Origin: Vulcanococcus sp.
Lineage (GTDB): Bacteria > Cyanobacteriota > Cyanobacteriia > PCC-6307 > Cyanobiaceae
Reading direction: 5' to 3'
Length of the DNA stretch: 64,000 nt
NCBI GenBank assembly: GCA_019264575.1
Contig: JAHUZV010000020.1
Coordinates: forward strand, 56,316 to 120,315
A program made the position numbers and the translations under genes. Positions 27,342 through 36,501 of the stretch are shown here, piece after piece. The stretch's first letter is position 1. Every line of letters begins with the position of its first letter. A model generated the notes under the pieces. The model searched no databases. It saw only the letters and a program-made list of their open reading frames with translations, and had not been told where the DNA came from.

Positions 27342-27839
27342 ATGGCCTTGCAGCACGTGTTGTTTGTTTGCCTGGGCAATATCTGCCGCTCACCAGCGGC
27401 GGAGGGGGTGTTTCTGCACCTGATCGCTCGCGAGGGCCTGGAGGATCAGTTTGTGGTGGATAGCGCTGGCACCGGCGGATGGCATGTGGGCAACCCAGCG
27501 GATCGCCGCATGCGAGCGGCCGCTGAGCGACGCGGCATTCATCTGCCCAGCCGCGCCCGTCAGATCGAGCTGGCTGATTTCACAAGCTTCGATCGCATCC
27601 TCACCATGGATGACGACAACCTCCGCAACGTGAAGGCCCTAGGGCGTGAGCTCGGCAACCGCCCGGGGCTGGCTCGGGTTGAACCGATGACCAGCTACTG
27701 CCGCCAGCACAGCGCCACGCACGTTCCCGATCCCTATTACGGCGGCGAGCAGGGCTTTGAACACGTGCTCGATCTGCTCGACGATGCCTGTGCCGGCCTG
27801 CTCGAAAGCCTGCTTCAGGACAGCGGCCGGCGCCTTTAA
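27342..27839 (+). CDS. Low-molecular-weight protein tyrosine phosphatase
   Basis: A 165-residue LMW-PTP. The catalytic loop C-L-G-N-I-C-R-S is at residues 10-17 (CX5R). The C-terminal acid region VPDPYYGG supplies the general-acid Asp. It is complete, in contrast to the broken copy at 25875. It may regulate polysaccharide export or photosystem proteins as in other bacteria, but targets are not known from sequence. The 3' end overlaps the opposing panC-cmk by 4 bases. Confidence 0.9.
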   Translation: MALQHVLFVCLGNICRSPAAEGVFLHLIAREGLEDQFVVDSAGTGGWHVGNPADRRMRAAAERRGIHLPSRARQIELADFTSFDRILTMDDDNLRNVKALGRELGNRPGLARVEPMTSYCRQHSATHVPDPYYGGEQGFEHVLDLLDDACAGLLESLLQDSGRRL

Positions 27840-29392
27840 GACCCCGGCTCCGGCCAGGCATCGTGGGGAACGCGCTCGCGGAAGAGCTGCACCAGCTGAT
27901 CAATCACCGCCTCGATGCTCAGGCCATCGGTGATCAGCTCCACCGCATCAGCGGCCTGGGTGAGCGGGGCCACGTCACGGGTGGAATCGAGGTGGTCGCG
28001 CTCGGCGATCTGGGCCTCCAGCTCCTGCAGGGCCGGCACAGGGAATCCCCGTTGCTCCAGATCCAGGGCCCGCCGCCGGGCCCGCTCCGCCGTGGTGGCG
28101 GTGAGAAACACCTTGAGCTCGGCGTCCGGAAACACAGCGGTGCCAATGTCGCGGCCTTCCGCCACCAAGCCGCCGCGCTCGCCCATGGCCTGCTGCTGGC
28201 GGGTGAGGGCTTCGCGCACACAGCCGTGGGCAGCCACCACCGACACCTGCGCCGTCACCTCCGGTGAGCGGATCGCCTCGGTCACATCGTGGCCGTTCAC
28301 CAACACCCGCTGGCTGCCGGCGGCGGCGGTGCTCAGCTGCAGGTCGAGGTCTTGCAAGAGCGGCGCTACGGCGGCGGCATCGGCGGCATCCACGCCGCTC
28401 TGCTGCACCAGCCAGGTAACGCCCCGATACATGGCGCCGGTGTCGAGATAGATCAGCCCCAGCCGCTCGGCAAAGGCGCGGGTCACGGTGCTTTTGCCGG
28501 CGCCGGCAGGGCCATCGATGGCAACGATCGGGGCTCGACTCATCAGAAACACGTGATCGATCAGGCGGCTGGGGCCGCAGTGGGCGGCGGCGGCCAGCAA
28601 GGTGAGGCCCGTGAGTGCGCTGCGGGGCTGCAGGCTGCGCGGACATACCGCTTCTACATAGTCGAGCACCAGGCCGGCTCGCTCCAGTGCTTGCCGCACC
28701 TGCAGCAGCGTGGGTGCCAAATCGCTGCCCGGGGGGAGGGGTGTGGCGGCAGCGGCTTGCAGGGCTTGCGGCAGGGCTGCAGCCTGCCGGCGCTGCTCAG
28801 CGCTGAGGTAGCTGTTGCGCGAGCTGAGGGCTAGCCCATCGGGCTCACGCAGGGTGGGGCATCCCACCACCTGCACCGGCAAGCCCAGATCCGCCGCCAT
28901 CCGCTGCAGGATCACCAGCTGTTGCCAGTCTTTCTCGCCCAGCAGCAGCTGATCCGGGCGGACCAGGCCCAAGAGCCGAGCCACCACAGTGGCCACACCA
29001 TTGAAGTGACCAGGCCGGTGGCGCCCGCACAGGCCCGCCTGCAGGGATTGCGGTGGTTGGATCCGGGTGAGCTCGCCTTCGCCGGCGGGATAGAGCTCTT
29101 CCACGCTTGGGGCAAAGAGCGCATCGGCGCCAGCGGCTTCGGCCAGCTCGGCATCACGCTCGAGCTGGCGGGGGTAGCGGCCGAAATCCTCGTTGGCTCC
29201 GAATTGCAGCGGGTTCACGAACACGCTCACCAGCACCTGCGGCCGCACCCCCGCCTGCCGCCTGCCGGCTCGAGCGATCAGGCTCTGATGCCCCGGGTGC
29301 AGGGCGCCCATGGTGGGCACGAAATGCAGGGGAGCCTCACCGCAGCTGCGGCGCCAGGCCTCCAGATCGGTGCAGCGGCGCAGCAGGCGCAC
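27836..29392 (-). CDS. panC/cmk: Bifunctional pantoate-beta-alanine ligase/cytidylate kinase
   Basis: A 518-residue fusion typical of cyanobacteria. N-terminal about 280 residues are pantothenate synthetase (FVPTMGALHPGHQSLIARA, VFVNPLQFGANEDFGRYPR, GEKDWQQLVILQRM). C-terminal about 225 residues are CMP kinase (IVAIDGPAGAGKSTVTRAFA P-loop, YLDTGAMYRGVTWL, VAEGRDIGTAVFPDAELKVFLTA). The first makes pantothenate for coenzyme A; the second phosphorylates CMP/dCMP. Ends tail to tail with the phosphatase gene. Confidence 0.95.
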   Translation of the reverse strand: MRLLRRCTDLEAWRRSCGEAPLHFVPTMGALHPGHQSLIARAGRRQAGVRPQVLVSVFVNPLQFGANEDFGRYPRQLERDAELAEAAGADALFAPSVEELYPAGEGELTRIQPPQSLQAGLCGRHRPGHFNGVATVVARLLGLVRPDQLLLGEKDWQQLVILQRMAADLGLPVQVVGCPTLREPDGLALSSRNSYLSAEQRRQAAALPQALQAAAATPLPPGSDLAPTLLQVRQALERAGLVLDYVEAVCPRSLQPRSALTGLTLLAAAAHCGPSRLIDHVFLMSRAPIVAIDGPAGAGKSTVTRAFAERLGLIYLDTGAMYRGVTWLVQQSGVDAADAAAVAPLLQDLDLQLSTAAAGSQRVLVNGHDVTEAIRSPEVTAQVSVVAAHGCVREALTRQQQAMGERGGLVAEGRDIGTAVFPDAELKVFLTATTAERARRRALDLEQRGFPVPALQELEAQIAERDHLDSTRDVAPLTQAADAVELITDGLSIEAVIDQLVQLFRERVPHDAWPEPGS

Positions 29393-29427
29393 GGGCTCTT
29401 GCAGCTTGGTGCGACCCTACCGGGCCA

Positions 29428-29461
29428 GCAAAAAGCCCACCGGCCGAAGGGCCAGTGGGCT
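29428..29461 (-). terminator. Terminator after rlpA
   Basis: Outer stem AGCCCAC (29434-29440) and GTGGGCT (29455-29461) with an inner CGGCC/GGCC-type pairing. An A-run at 29430-29434 reads as U on the minus strand. It follows rlpA and precedes panC-cmk. Confidence 0.75.
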
Positions 29462-29483
29462 CACAAGGCTGCAGTAACCCCGA

Positions 29484-30017
29484 TCAGGGCTGGAGCACTT
29501 CCAACTTCACGTTGGCGATTCCGCTGGAGATCAGGCCAAGGTTGTTGGCTGCGCCGTGGGCCAGGTCGATCACGCGGTTGCCGTGGAAGGGGCCGCGATC
29601 ATTGATCCGCACGATGGCGCTGCGGCCGTTGCCCATGTTGGTTACGCGCACCTTGGTTCCGAAGGGAAGGGTGCGGTGGGCGGCGGTGAGGGTGCCCGGG
29701 CGGAGCACTTCACCACTGGCGGTGCGGTTCCCAAAAAACCCGGGGCCGTACCAACTGGCCTGGCCCTGGCTCACCGACTTCACCCGTGGCTGCTGCGGAG
29801 GGGTGGCGATGGGGAGCGCGGGCGCGGCAGGTTTGATCTGAAGCTCGTCTGAAGGATCGGCCGACTCGAGGCTGGGATCCACGCTGCGGATCGCCAGTTC
29901 AAGCGAAGGGTTGCTGGTTTCGGCAGCAACGCGGCCGGTGGTGGCGAAGGCCGGGGGAAGACCTGTGCTGCCGGAGAGCAACAGGGCGGAGCCACCAAGG
30001 AGACAGAAGCGACGCAT
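29484..30017 (-). CDS. rlpA: RlpA-like double-psi beta-barrel protein
   Basis: A 177-residue exported protein. Signal peptide at residues 1-26 (MRRFCLLGGSALLLSGSTGLPPAFA). Residues about 88-177 are the RlpA/DPBB domain: GQASWYGPGFFGNRTASGE, LTAAHRTLPFGTKVRVTN, NGRSAIVRINDRGPF and RVIDLAHGAANNLGLI. The Asp of NDRGP matches the catalytic position of RlpA lytic transglycosylases. It may act on peptidoglycan in the periplasm. Single gene with its own terminator. Confidence 0.88.
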   Translation of the reverse strand: MRRFCLLGGSALLLSGSTGLPPAFATTGRVAAETSNPSLELAIRSVDPSLESADPSDELQIKPAAPALPIATPPQQPRVKSVSQGQASWYGPGFFGNRTASGEVLRPGTLTAAHRTLPFGTKVRVTNMGNGRSAIVRINDRGPFHGNRVIDLAHGAANNLGLISSGIANVKLEVLQP

Positions 30018-30432
30018 AACAAGCGAAACTCGCCGCGATCAACGCAGCAGCCACTGAAAAAGGTGTGGCCCATCAGCCTCAAGAGCGGATTTCAGATAGA
30101 GGCGATCGCAATGTGCGAGGCATTTCTGAACCGATGTGCTGACGGAGTTCCTATCGGGAATTGACGACGACGCAAAGTTACTGGCAGTGCGTGGTGGATT
30201 TGGTCTGCAATTGCGAGCGTTTGATTGATCAGCATTTGCGATCAAATCCCGAATTGAGGGCCATCGCAGGGATCTGATGGGTTGGCAAGGGGGTGCTTTG
30301 ATCACGGCCGCTGATCGCCTGGATAAGCGGGGCTGATTGAACGGTGTGCCAATCCCGCAGGCGGTTGTGGATTTGCTGGTGGCGGCGCCCCCTGGCGGGG
30401 CAGGATCAAGGAACCCGTGAGTGGTTGCTGGG
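30018..30432. other. Intergenic region before purM, no gene seen
   Basis: A region of about 415 bases between divergent rlpA and purM. It is less GC-rich than its neighbours and contains one GCGATCGC octamer (30102-30109). A minus frame at 30039-30305 exists but has no recognisable protein character. Likely holds the two promoters. Confidence 0.5.
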
Positions 30433-31467
30433 ATGGACTACCGCACAGCTGGCGTTGATGTGGAGGCCGGGCGTGCCTTCGTGGAGCGCATTCGCTCGAG
30501 TGTGGAGTCCACGCGCCGGCCCGAGGTGCTGGGCGGTTTGGGTGGTTTTGGCGGGCTTTGTCGCTTGCCCCAGGGCATGCGCAAACCCTTGTTGGTGTCA
30601 GGCACCGATGGCGTGGGTACCAAGCTCGAGCTGGCTCAGGCCCATGGGCGCCATCACGGCGTGGGCATCGATCTGGTGGCGATGTGCGTGAACGACGTGA
30701 TCACCAGTGGTGCCCAGCCCCTGTTTTTTCTCGATTACATCGCCACCGGCAAGCTCACCCCGGAGGCGATGGCCGAGGTGGTGGAAGGCATTGCCGATGG
30801 CTGCCGCCAGAGCGGTTGTGCGCTGTTGGGCGGTGAAACCGCCGAGATGCCCGGCTTCTACGGCCCCGGCCGTTACGACCTGGCGGGGTTCTGTGTGGCT
30901 GTGGTGGAAGAAGACGAGCTGATCGACCCGGCGCGGGTGCAGGCGGGTGATCGCATCGTGGCCGTGGCCAGCAGCGGTGTGCACAGCAACGGCTTCAGCC
31001 TGGTGCGCCGCATCCTGGAGATGCGCGGCGTCACCCCCGAAACCAGCCTCACGCCGGGTGGCCCGGCTGTGCTTGATGCCTTGCTGGCGCCCACTGTTCT
31101 GTATGCGTCGCTGGTGCAGGCACTACTGGCTGCCGAGGTGGAGCTGCATGGCATGGCCCACATCACCGGTGGTGGTCTGCCGGAAAACCTGCCTCGGGCA
31201 CTGCCGGAAGGTCTGCACGCCCGCCTGGATCCAGGCAGCTGGGAGCGCCCGGCCCTGTTCCGTTGGCTGCAGGAGAACGGTGAGGTGCCGGAGGCCGATC
31301 TCTGGAACACCTTCAACCTTGGAGTGGGTTTCTGCCTGGTGGTGCCGGAGCGGGCTGTGGATGCGGCCCTGCAGGTGTGTGCCAGGCAGGGGCACCAGGC
31401 CTGGCTGCTCGGCCAGGTGGAACCCGGATCGGCAGGATCCGCGCCCCTGGCTGGATTGCCGTACTGA
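30433..31467 (+). CDS. purM: Phosphoribosylformylglycinamidine cyclo-ligase
   Basis: A 344-residue PurM (AIR synthetase), forming aminoimidazole ribonucleotide in purine synthesis. Motifs: [80 protein letters not shown], and [13 protein letters not shown]. The start ATG 30433 gives the conserved MDYRxAGVD N-terminus; GTG 30421 would add 4 residues. Single gene on this strand, with a separate downstream unit. Confidence 0.96.
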   Translation: MDYRTAGVDVEAGRAFVERIRSSVESTRRPEVLGGLGGFGGLCRLPQGMRKPLLVSGTDGVGTKLELAQAHGRHHGVGIDLVAMCVNDVITSGAQPLFFLDYIATGKLTPEAMAEVVEGIADGCRQSGCALLGGETAEMPGFYGPGRYDLAGFCVAVVEEDELIDPARVQAGDRIVAVASSGVHSNGFSLVRRILEMRGVTPETSLTPGGPAVLDALLAPTVLYASLVQALLAAEVELHGMAHITGGGLPENLPRALPEGLHARLDPGSWERPALFRWLQENGEVPEADLWNTFNLGVGFCLVVPERAVDAALQVCARQGHQAWLLGQVEPGSAGSAPLAGLPY

Positions 31468-31638
31468 TCGGGCCGCCTTGGCTGCCAAATTGCATCAGCC
31501 TGGCGCTTGAGCCCGGTGAAACCGCTCCAGGCCGTTAGGGTCTGGGCACTGCGGCGCGGCGTTGATCACGCCCGCGCCGAGCCTGATTGTTCGGCAACGC
31601 AGAACACAGCGCATAGGTCTGTTCTTTATAGGTTTGAG

Positions 31639-32316
31639 ATGTCGTTAAACGGCTCGCTTTTAAACGCCTCCAGCCGCGTCACCCGTCGGCGCAGCTCCGC
31701 TGGTCCGATTCCCCCGAACCGCCCGCTGCGCCCCCGCGACGCTTACCCCAGCCGCAGCAGCGTTCGCCCCACCTTCCTCACCCTGCGCGATCACGGCAAG
31801 GTGTTTGTGGCGGATCTGCCCCGCCTCTCCGATGGCCAGCTGGCTCACGTGGGCAAGGAAGCCCGGGAAGTGCTCGAGAGCATCAGCCGCCGGCTTGAGG
31901 AGCTCGATCAGCAGCTCCAGCTCTCGCCCCAGGAGCAGGAAACCCGCATCCGCGCCGCCACCAAGCGTGATGTCACCGAGCGGTTCATCCGCGCCGTGGA
32001 AGAGGAGCAAGAGCAGCGCCGCACCAACCCTGCCCTGAAGGCAGCCGCTGGTGAATCCCTGGCTCGGGCCTTCCTGGAGATCGCCCGCCACCGTTTGCCC
32101 GGTGCCACCTTTGATTCCCTGCTGCAGGAGGCGCTCACCGCCTGTGATGAGGGCCCTGCCGCTCCGGAAGCGCCAGCAGCACCGGCGGTGCTGGAAGCCC
32201 CTCGCCCCAGGCTTATCTCGTTGAGCCGGCCGGCGGAGAGCGCCGAGGCCCCCGAGCGCGAGCGCATGCCGGTGGTGCTGACCCCCGATCCTTCGCCCCT
32301 GATGGGTCAGGCCTGA
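31639..32316 (+). CDS. Hypothetical protein, cyanobacterial
   Basis: A 225-residue protein. N-terminus MSLNGSLLNASSRVTRRR is basic and Ser-rich. The middle (HGKVFVADLPRLSDGQLAHVGKEAREVLESISRRLEELDQQL) is probably helical, with coiled-coil tendency, and the C-terminus is Ala/Pro-rich and likely disordered. An in-frame codon at 31507 exists but ATG 31639 gives a better N-terminus. I do not recognise its function. The following aldo/keto reductase is on the opposite strand and ends at the next base. Confidence 0.6.
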   Translation: MSLNGSLLNASSRVTRRRSSAGPIPPNRPLRPRDAYPSRSSVRPTFLTLRDHGKVFVADLPRLSDGQLAHVGKEAREVLESISRRLEELDQQLQLSPQEQETRIRAATKRDVTERFIRAVEEEQEQRRTNPALKAAAGESLARAFLEIARHRLPGATFDSLLQEALTACDEGPAAPEAPAAPAVLEAPRPRLISLSRPAESAEAPERERMPVVLTPDPSPLMGQA

Positions 32317-33306
32317 TCAGGCGCTCTGGAAGGGATTGGCCGGCATTCTCGGAGCGCCGGCGAATCCCACCAACTGATCAAGGCTGCCGCGTTCGTCGCC
32401 GCTGAGCTGCCAGCTGAGGGCAGCGGCCGTGGCATTCACCTGCTCGCAGCTGCGCAAGCCCGGGATGGGCATGGCGCCGTGGGCGCGGCACCAGTTGAGG
32501 GCAACGGCAGCTAGTCCACCCGGCCTGCCCGCACTGATCTCCGCCATCTGCTGGCGCAGGGTTTGCACCTTGGGCTCCAGCTGCTGGAACAACCGCCGGC
32601 GGGTGCCGGTGAGTGGCCGGGCGCCAGCTTTGCTTTGGCCGTTGCTGCGGCTGAGCAGGCCGAGGGCCAGCGGGCTGTAGGCGATCAGCTCGATGTTGAG
32701 CTCGCGGCACACCTCCGCCACCCCGCCCGCAAGCACTGGTTGTGGCGCCAGCAGGGAGAGCTGCACCTGCAGGCTGCGCAAGGGAACGCCCTGATCGGCC
32801 AAGCGCTGGTGCAGCTGCCGCAGCCGCTGGGGCCCCACGTTCGATACCCCCAGGCTCTCCACGGCTCTGCTGCGCACAAGATCCGCCAGCCCATCGAGCA
32901 GCGGCCCTTCCTGCCAAGGGGCGTAGCGAGCGGTGCTCCAGTGCAGCTGTACCCGGCGTAGTTGCCCCTGCAGCCGCTCTTGAGAAGCGGCGAAGGCGCG
33001 GCGGTAGCCCTGGCGCCCTAGCCGCCAGGGGAAGGGGGCCAATTTGGTGGCGATGCAGAGCTGGGCCCGCTCTTCGGCTGGTGCTGCCATGGCAAAACGG
33101 CCGAGCAGAGCCTCACTGCGCCCGTTGAGCCGGCCGGTGCCGTAGGAATCTGCCGTGTCGAAAAAGTGCAGCCCCTGCTCCAGGCAGCGGCGGAAGGTGG
33201 CGGCTAAGGCCTCGTCGTCGCGCTCTGGCTCGTAGCCCCACAGGAATTGGTTCCCCCAGGCCCAGGTGCCCACCCCGATCCCAGGTTGCTGGCTGCTGCT
33301 TGCCAT
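32317..33306 (-). CDS. Aldo/keto reductase
   Basis: A 329-residue member of the aldo/keto reductase superfamily (TIM barrel, NADPH). Motifs: IGVGTWAWGNQ, EQGLHFFDTADSYGTGRLNGRSEALLG (catalytic Asp and Tyr), IATKLAPFPWRLG (catalytic Lys), ESLGVSNVG and LIAYSPLALGLLS. Start at ATG 33306; the longer frame to 33360 is less likely. It shares its 5' end region with the divergent small gene at 33305, overlapping by 2 bases. Substrate unknown. Confidence 0.88.
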   Translation of the reverse strand: MASSSQQPGIGVGTWAWGNQFLWGYEPERDDEALAATFRRCLEQGLHFFDTADSYGTGRLNGRSEALLGRFAMAAPAEERAQLCIATKLAPFPWRLGRQGYRRAFAASQERLQGQLRRVQLHWSTARYAPWQEGPLLDGLADLVRSRAVESLGVSNVGPQRLRQLHQRLADQGVPLRSLQVQLSLLAPQPVLAGGVAEVCRELNIELIAYSPLALGLLSRSNGQSKAGARPLTGTRRRLFQQLEPKVQTLRQQMAEISAGRPGGLAAVALNWCRAHGAMPIPGLRSCEQVNATAAALSWQLSGDERGSLDQLVGFAGAPRMPANPFQSA

Positions 33307-33514
33307 GATCGAGCCAATCGGGGCCAACTCTGTGGTGAATTCTCTGCCCAGCTCAGCCATCGCCGCCGCCGACCTTCAGCCGCCATGCGCTGCCGAGCCA
33401 CCCCAGGAGACCAGCGAGGCGCCGCCTGATCCTGTGCTGTGTGGCCACTGCGGCCGCACCGCCAGCAATGGGCTGGTGTGCATCGGCATGTGCGTGGCCG
33501 ATTCCGGATACTGA
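33305..33514 (+). CDS. Small Cys-rich hypothetical protein
   Basis: A 69-residue protein starting at ATG 33305. The C-terminal block is CGHCGRTASNGLVCIGMCVADSGY. Its C-x2-C...C-x3-C spacing suggests a zinc-binding or redox-active knuckle. I recall similar short proteins in picocyanobacteria but no assigned role. It overlaps the next gene in a TGATG arrangement, which indicates coupling. Confidence 0.6.
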   Translation: MIEPIGANSVVNSLPSSAIAAADLQPPCAAEPPQETSEAPPDPVLCGHCGRTASNGLVCIGMCVADSGY

Positions 33515-34032
33515 TGGTGAACCGCGCCTTCGGTTGCGGTGCGGTGCTGGCGGCAGCGGCGCTGCTGCTGGGGCCCTGGCGGCCCCTGGCGGCCGCGGAG
33601 GAGGCCTTTGGCCGTTGGCGCTACCGCCCCAACAGCTGCGTGGTGGAACATGGGGCGGCGCCGCGGCTGCGCTGCCAGGAGCTGCAGCTGGATCAACGCA
33701 GCTCCGATGTGCTGCGCCTGAGTGTGCAGGCCGACGCCAAGGAGCCCGGAGCCTCGATCCGGCTCACCTTGGTGGGTGCCTTGGCGGAGGGCAGCCAACC
33801 GATGGGCTGCCGCAATGGCAGTTGCTCCCTGAAGCGTCCGCTCAGCTTCAACCTCGTGAGCCTCAGCCTGGCTCGCTTTGATGGGCGCGGCCTGGTGCAA
33901 TCACTCCCGCGCACCTGGTCGGTGCGCGGTGGCTGCCAGATCGACCCCAGTGATTTGCGCTGCGAAGCGTTGAACAGCGATCTAGCGGCCCTCGGAGAGC
34001 CGCCGTGGATCATCCAGGCTCAGCTGCGCTGA
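33514..34032 (+). CDS. Exported hypothetical protein
   Basis: A 172-residue protein with a signal peptide at residues 1-28 (MVNRAFGCGAVLAAAALLLGPWRPLAAA). The mature part contains several Cys (SCVVEHG, RLRCQELQ, GCRNGSCSL, GGCQIDPSDLRCEA) that may form disulfides in the periplasm. No known family recognised. Translationally coupled to the small Cys-rich gene at 33305. Confidence 0.6.
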   Translation: MVNRAFGCGAVLAAAALLLGPWRPLAAAEEAFGRWRYRPNSCVVEHGAAPRLRCQELQLDQRSSDVLRLSVQADAKEPGASIRLTLVGALAEGSQPMGCRNGSCSLKRPLSFNLVSLSLARFDGRGLVQSLPRTWSVRGGCQIDPSDLRCEALNSDLAALGEPPWIIQAQLR

Positions 34033-34043
34033 TCGGAAACGAG

Positions 34044-34114
34044 AGGCGGCACCCAGATTCGAACTGGGGGTAAAGGATTTGCAATCCTCTGCCTTACCAC
34101 TTGGCCATGCCGCC
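34044..34114 (-). tRNA. trnC: tRNA-Cys (GCA)
   Basis: Folds as a 71-base tRNA on the minus strand. Acceptor GGCGGCA pairs with TGCCGCC, T arm CCCAG/CTGGG with loop TTCGAAT, anticodon arm AGGAT/ATCCT with anticodon GCA. The discriminator U is normal for tRNA-Cys. No CCA is encoded. It lies between two plus-strand genes. Confidence 0.95.
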
Positions 34115-34156
34115 TTGCGGGAGCAAACTCCCAGGGCGGATCGTATCAGTCACGGG

Positions 34157-35416
34157 ATGCCCGGCCGTTTGCTGGTGCTGAGCAACGGCCATGGGGAGGA
34201 CCTGATCGCCCTGCGGGTGCTGCAGGCGCTTCATCGCCGCAGGCCCGAGTTGGAGATCGCGGTGCTGCCCCTGGTGGGGGAGGGCGGAGCGTTTGCCGCC
34301 GCCGAGGCGGCAGGGGTGCTGCGGCGGATCGGGCCGCGTCGCCACCTGCCCAGCGGCGGCTTCAGCAATCAGAGCTTGCGGGGGTTGCTGGCTGATCTCG
34401 GGGCTGGGGTGCTGGGCCTGAGCTGGCGGCAGTGGCGGCTGGTGCGCCGCTGGGGGCGCAGCGGTGATCCGGTGCTGGCGGTGGGTGATCTGCTGCCGCT
34501 GCTGCTGGCCTGGGGCAGCGGCGCGCCCTACGGCTTCCTTGGCACCCCCAAGAGCGATTACACCTGGGCGAGCGGGCCTGGTTCAGCCGGTCTTGCGGCG
34601 CTCTATCACCGCTGCAAGGGCAGTGAGTGGGATCCCTGGGAATGGGCCCTGATGGCGAGGCGTCGCTGCCGCCTGGTGGTGATGCGCGATGCCCTCACCG
34701 CCCGCGGTTTGCGCCGCCATGGCGTGGATGCGCTGGCGCCGGGCAACCCAATGATGGATGGCCTGCAGGCTGAGCCTCTACCGCCAGTGCTGCAGAGGCG
34801 CCGCCGGCTGCTGTTGCTCGGTGGCAGCCGCATGCCCGAGGCCCTGGGCAACCTGCGCCGGCTGCTGGAGGCCCTCGACCTGCTCCGCGAAGCCGAGGCT
34901 CTGTTGGTGCTGGCCCCTTGCGGCTCGCGGCCATCGCCAGAGGAGTGGGCTCCGCTGCTACTGCAGCTGGGGTTTGAGCCGGTGCCTGGGCCGCCGCCAG
35001 CGCAGGCCGCCGCGGCCTGGCAGCGCGGCAGCGTGCTGCTGTTGGTGGGGCCCGGGCGGTTTGCGGCCTGGGCTGGCTGCGCCGAGGTGGGCCTGGCGGC
35101 CGCGGGCACCGCGACGGAGCAGCTGGTGGGGCTTGGGGTGCCGGCGTTGTCGTTGCCGGGGCCAGGCCCGCAGTTCAAGCTCGGTTTCGCCCAGCGCCAA
35201 AGCCGCTTATTGGGGGGATCTGTGGCGGTGTGCCGCACGCCGCAGGCGTTGGCCCAGGCCCTGGCGCAGTTGCTGCGCGATCCGCAGCGGCGGGCGGCGC
35301 TGGGCCGGATCGGTGCTCGGCGGATGGGCCCCGCCGGGAGCAGCGAAGCCCTGGCCCTGTTGCTGGAGCAGCGGCTGCTCCGGCCCGCTACGGGGTCAGG
35401 CGGGATGATGGGCTGA
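34157..35416 (+). CDS. Lipid-A-disaccharide synthase-related protein
   Basis: A 419-residue protein related to LpxB and other GT-B glycosyltransferases. N-terminus LLVLSNGHGEDLIALRVLQAL is characteristic of the cyanobacterial LpxB-related family. Further blocks: DPVLAVGDLLPLLLAWG, YGFLGTPKSDYTW, and TEQLVGLGVPALSLPGPGPQF near the donor-binding C-terminus. It is distinct from true LpxB. Start ATG 34157. Function unproven; a sugar transferase role is inferred from fold. Confidence 0.8.
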   Translation: MPGRLLVLSNGHGEDLIALRVLQALHRRRPELEIAVLPLVGEGGAFAAAEAAGVLRRIGPRRHLPSGGFSNQSLRGLLADLGAGVLGLSWRQWRLVRRWGRSGDPVLAVGDLLPLLLAWGSGAPYGFLGTPKSDYTWASGPGSAGLAALYHRCKGSEWDPWEWALMARRRCRLVVMRDALTARGLRRHGVDALAPGNPMMDGLQAEPLPPVLQRRRRLLLLGGSRMPEALGNLRRLLEALDLLREAEALLVLAPCGSRPSPEEWAPLLLQLGFEPVPGPPPAQAAAAWQRGSVLLLVGPGRFAAWAGCAEVGLAAAGTATEQLVGLGVPALSLPGPGPQFKLGFAQRQSRLLGGSVAVCRTPQALAQALAQLLRDPQRRAALGRIGARRMGPAGSSEALALLLEQRLLRPATGSGGMMG

Positions 35417-35433
35417 CGCCTCTTGCAGCCCGC

Positions 35434-35691
35434 ATGGCAGCCCCCCAGGACAAGGACTACGTGACCGCCTGCGGAAAGCTGGCCAGCGCTTTGAGCATCA
35501 GCATCGCCGCGGCTCGCCGCAAGGTGGATCTGGTGGCCTCCAAGGAGGGGGTGCGCGATCCAGCCGGCCGGCTCCTGATCGCCCAACGCTTGCTGCTGGA
35601 GAGCGAAGGCGTGGGGCAGGAGTCGCGCCAGCTGCTCGATGTGCTGCTGGAAGCTGTGGCGGAAGAGGCGAACTATCTGGGCGACGACTGA
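35434..35691 (+). CDS. Small hypothetical protein
   Basis: An 85-residue helical protein (MAAPQDKDYVTACGKLASALSISIAAARRKVDLVASKEGVRD...). The ALSISIAAARRKVDLVAS block resembles a DNA-binding-like helix-turn-helix but this is weak. Starts 17 bases after the LpxB-related gene and is probably co-transcribed. I recall similar proteins in other picocyanobacteria, with no function assigned. Confidence 0.6.
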   Translation: MAAPQDKDYVTACGKLASALSISIAAARRKVDLVASKEGVRDPAGRLLIAQRLLLESEGVGQESRQLLDVLLEAVAEEANYLGDD

Positions 35692-35704
35692 GCGGCCCCT
35701 GGCC

Positions 35705-36394
35705 TCAGCTGCGGTGCTCGAAGATCGCGCCGTAGCGGCCGCGATCGAGTTCGGCGATCACCGGGATGCACTGGAAGCTGCGTTGGGCTAAATCCAGGCG
35801 CTCCTCACGCTCCAGCATCTGGATCAGCCGTTCCCGGGCCGGCAGCAGGTAGCGCACATCATTGGCGGCGTAAGCGAGCTGCGCTTCGCTCAGCTCCTCT
35901 ACGCGGCCCCAGTCGCTGCTCTGGGCGCCTTTGTCGAGCTCCACGCCGCACAGTTCGGCAACCAGCTCCTTGAGGCCGTGGCGGTTGGTGTAGGTGCGGG
36001 CCAGGCGGCTCGCCACCTTGGTGCAGAACAACGGGTTCACGGCGATGCCGAGCCCCTCGCCCAGGGCGGCCACATCGAAACGCGCGAAGTGGAACACCTT
36101 CACGATGTCGGCGCGCTCCATCAGCTGCTTGAGCAGCGGCGCTTCGCTCTGCCCCCGCAGGATGCGGATGCAGCACACGTTGTCTTGATCGTCGCTGATC
36201 TGCACCAGGCAGAGCCGATCGCGGCCATGCACCAGGCCCATGGCTTCGGTGTCCACCGCCAGAGCGCTGGAGCGGCCGAGCAGCTCATGCCATTCCGGCG
36301 TGAGGTCGGCATCGAGCACGGCGAAGCGGGCCGGGCTGGAGCCGGCGGCCGGCGCTGTGGGGCTGGGCAAGGTGTTGACAGGAGCTGAGGTCAT
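35705..36394 (-). CDS. RNase D-type 3'-5' exonuclease
   Basis: A 229-residue DEDD-family exonuclease, single catalytic domain. Motif Exo I is LAVDTEAMGL (D and E). Exo II region is FHFARFDVAALGEGLG, and Exo III is LSEAQLAYAANDVRYLLPARERL (Y-x3-D). The LKELVAELCGVELDKGAQSSDWG segment is RNase D-typical. It lacks the HRDC domains of E. coli RNase D. Start at ATG 36394; upstream in-frame ATG at 36424 is less likely. Probably trims tRNA or other small RNA 3' ends. Confidence 0.85.
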   Translation of the reverse strand: MTSAPVNTLPSPTAPAAGSSPARFAVLDADLTPEWHELLGRSSALAVDTEAMGLVHGRDRLCLVQISDDQDNVCCIRILRGQSEAPLLKQLMERADIVKVFHFARFDVAALGEGLGIAVNPLFCTKVASRLARTYTNRHGLKELVAELCGVELDKGAQSSDWGRVEELSEAQLAYAANDVRYLLPARERLIQMLEREERLDLAQRSFQCIPVIAELDRGRYGAIFEHRS

Positions 36395-36501
36395 CGTCGC
36401 GGACGGCCGGCCAAACAGCACCAAAACCCAAGATCATCTTTCGCTCTTGAAAATCGAAATGAGATTGCGCTAGCAGGTGGGTGTGCTGCTTCGCGGTTGT
36501 G

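Noticed and set aside
30039-30305. Minus-strand ORF of 88 codons between rlpA and purM
   Set aside because: No recognisable sequence features, no good start context, and a position typical of promoter DNA.
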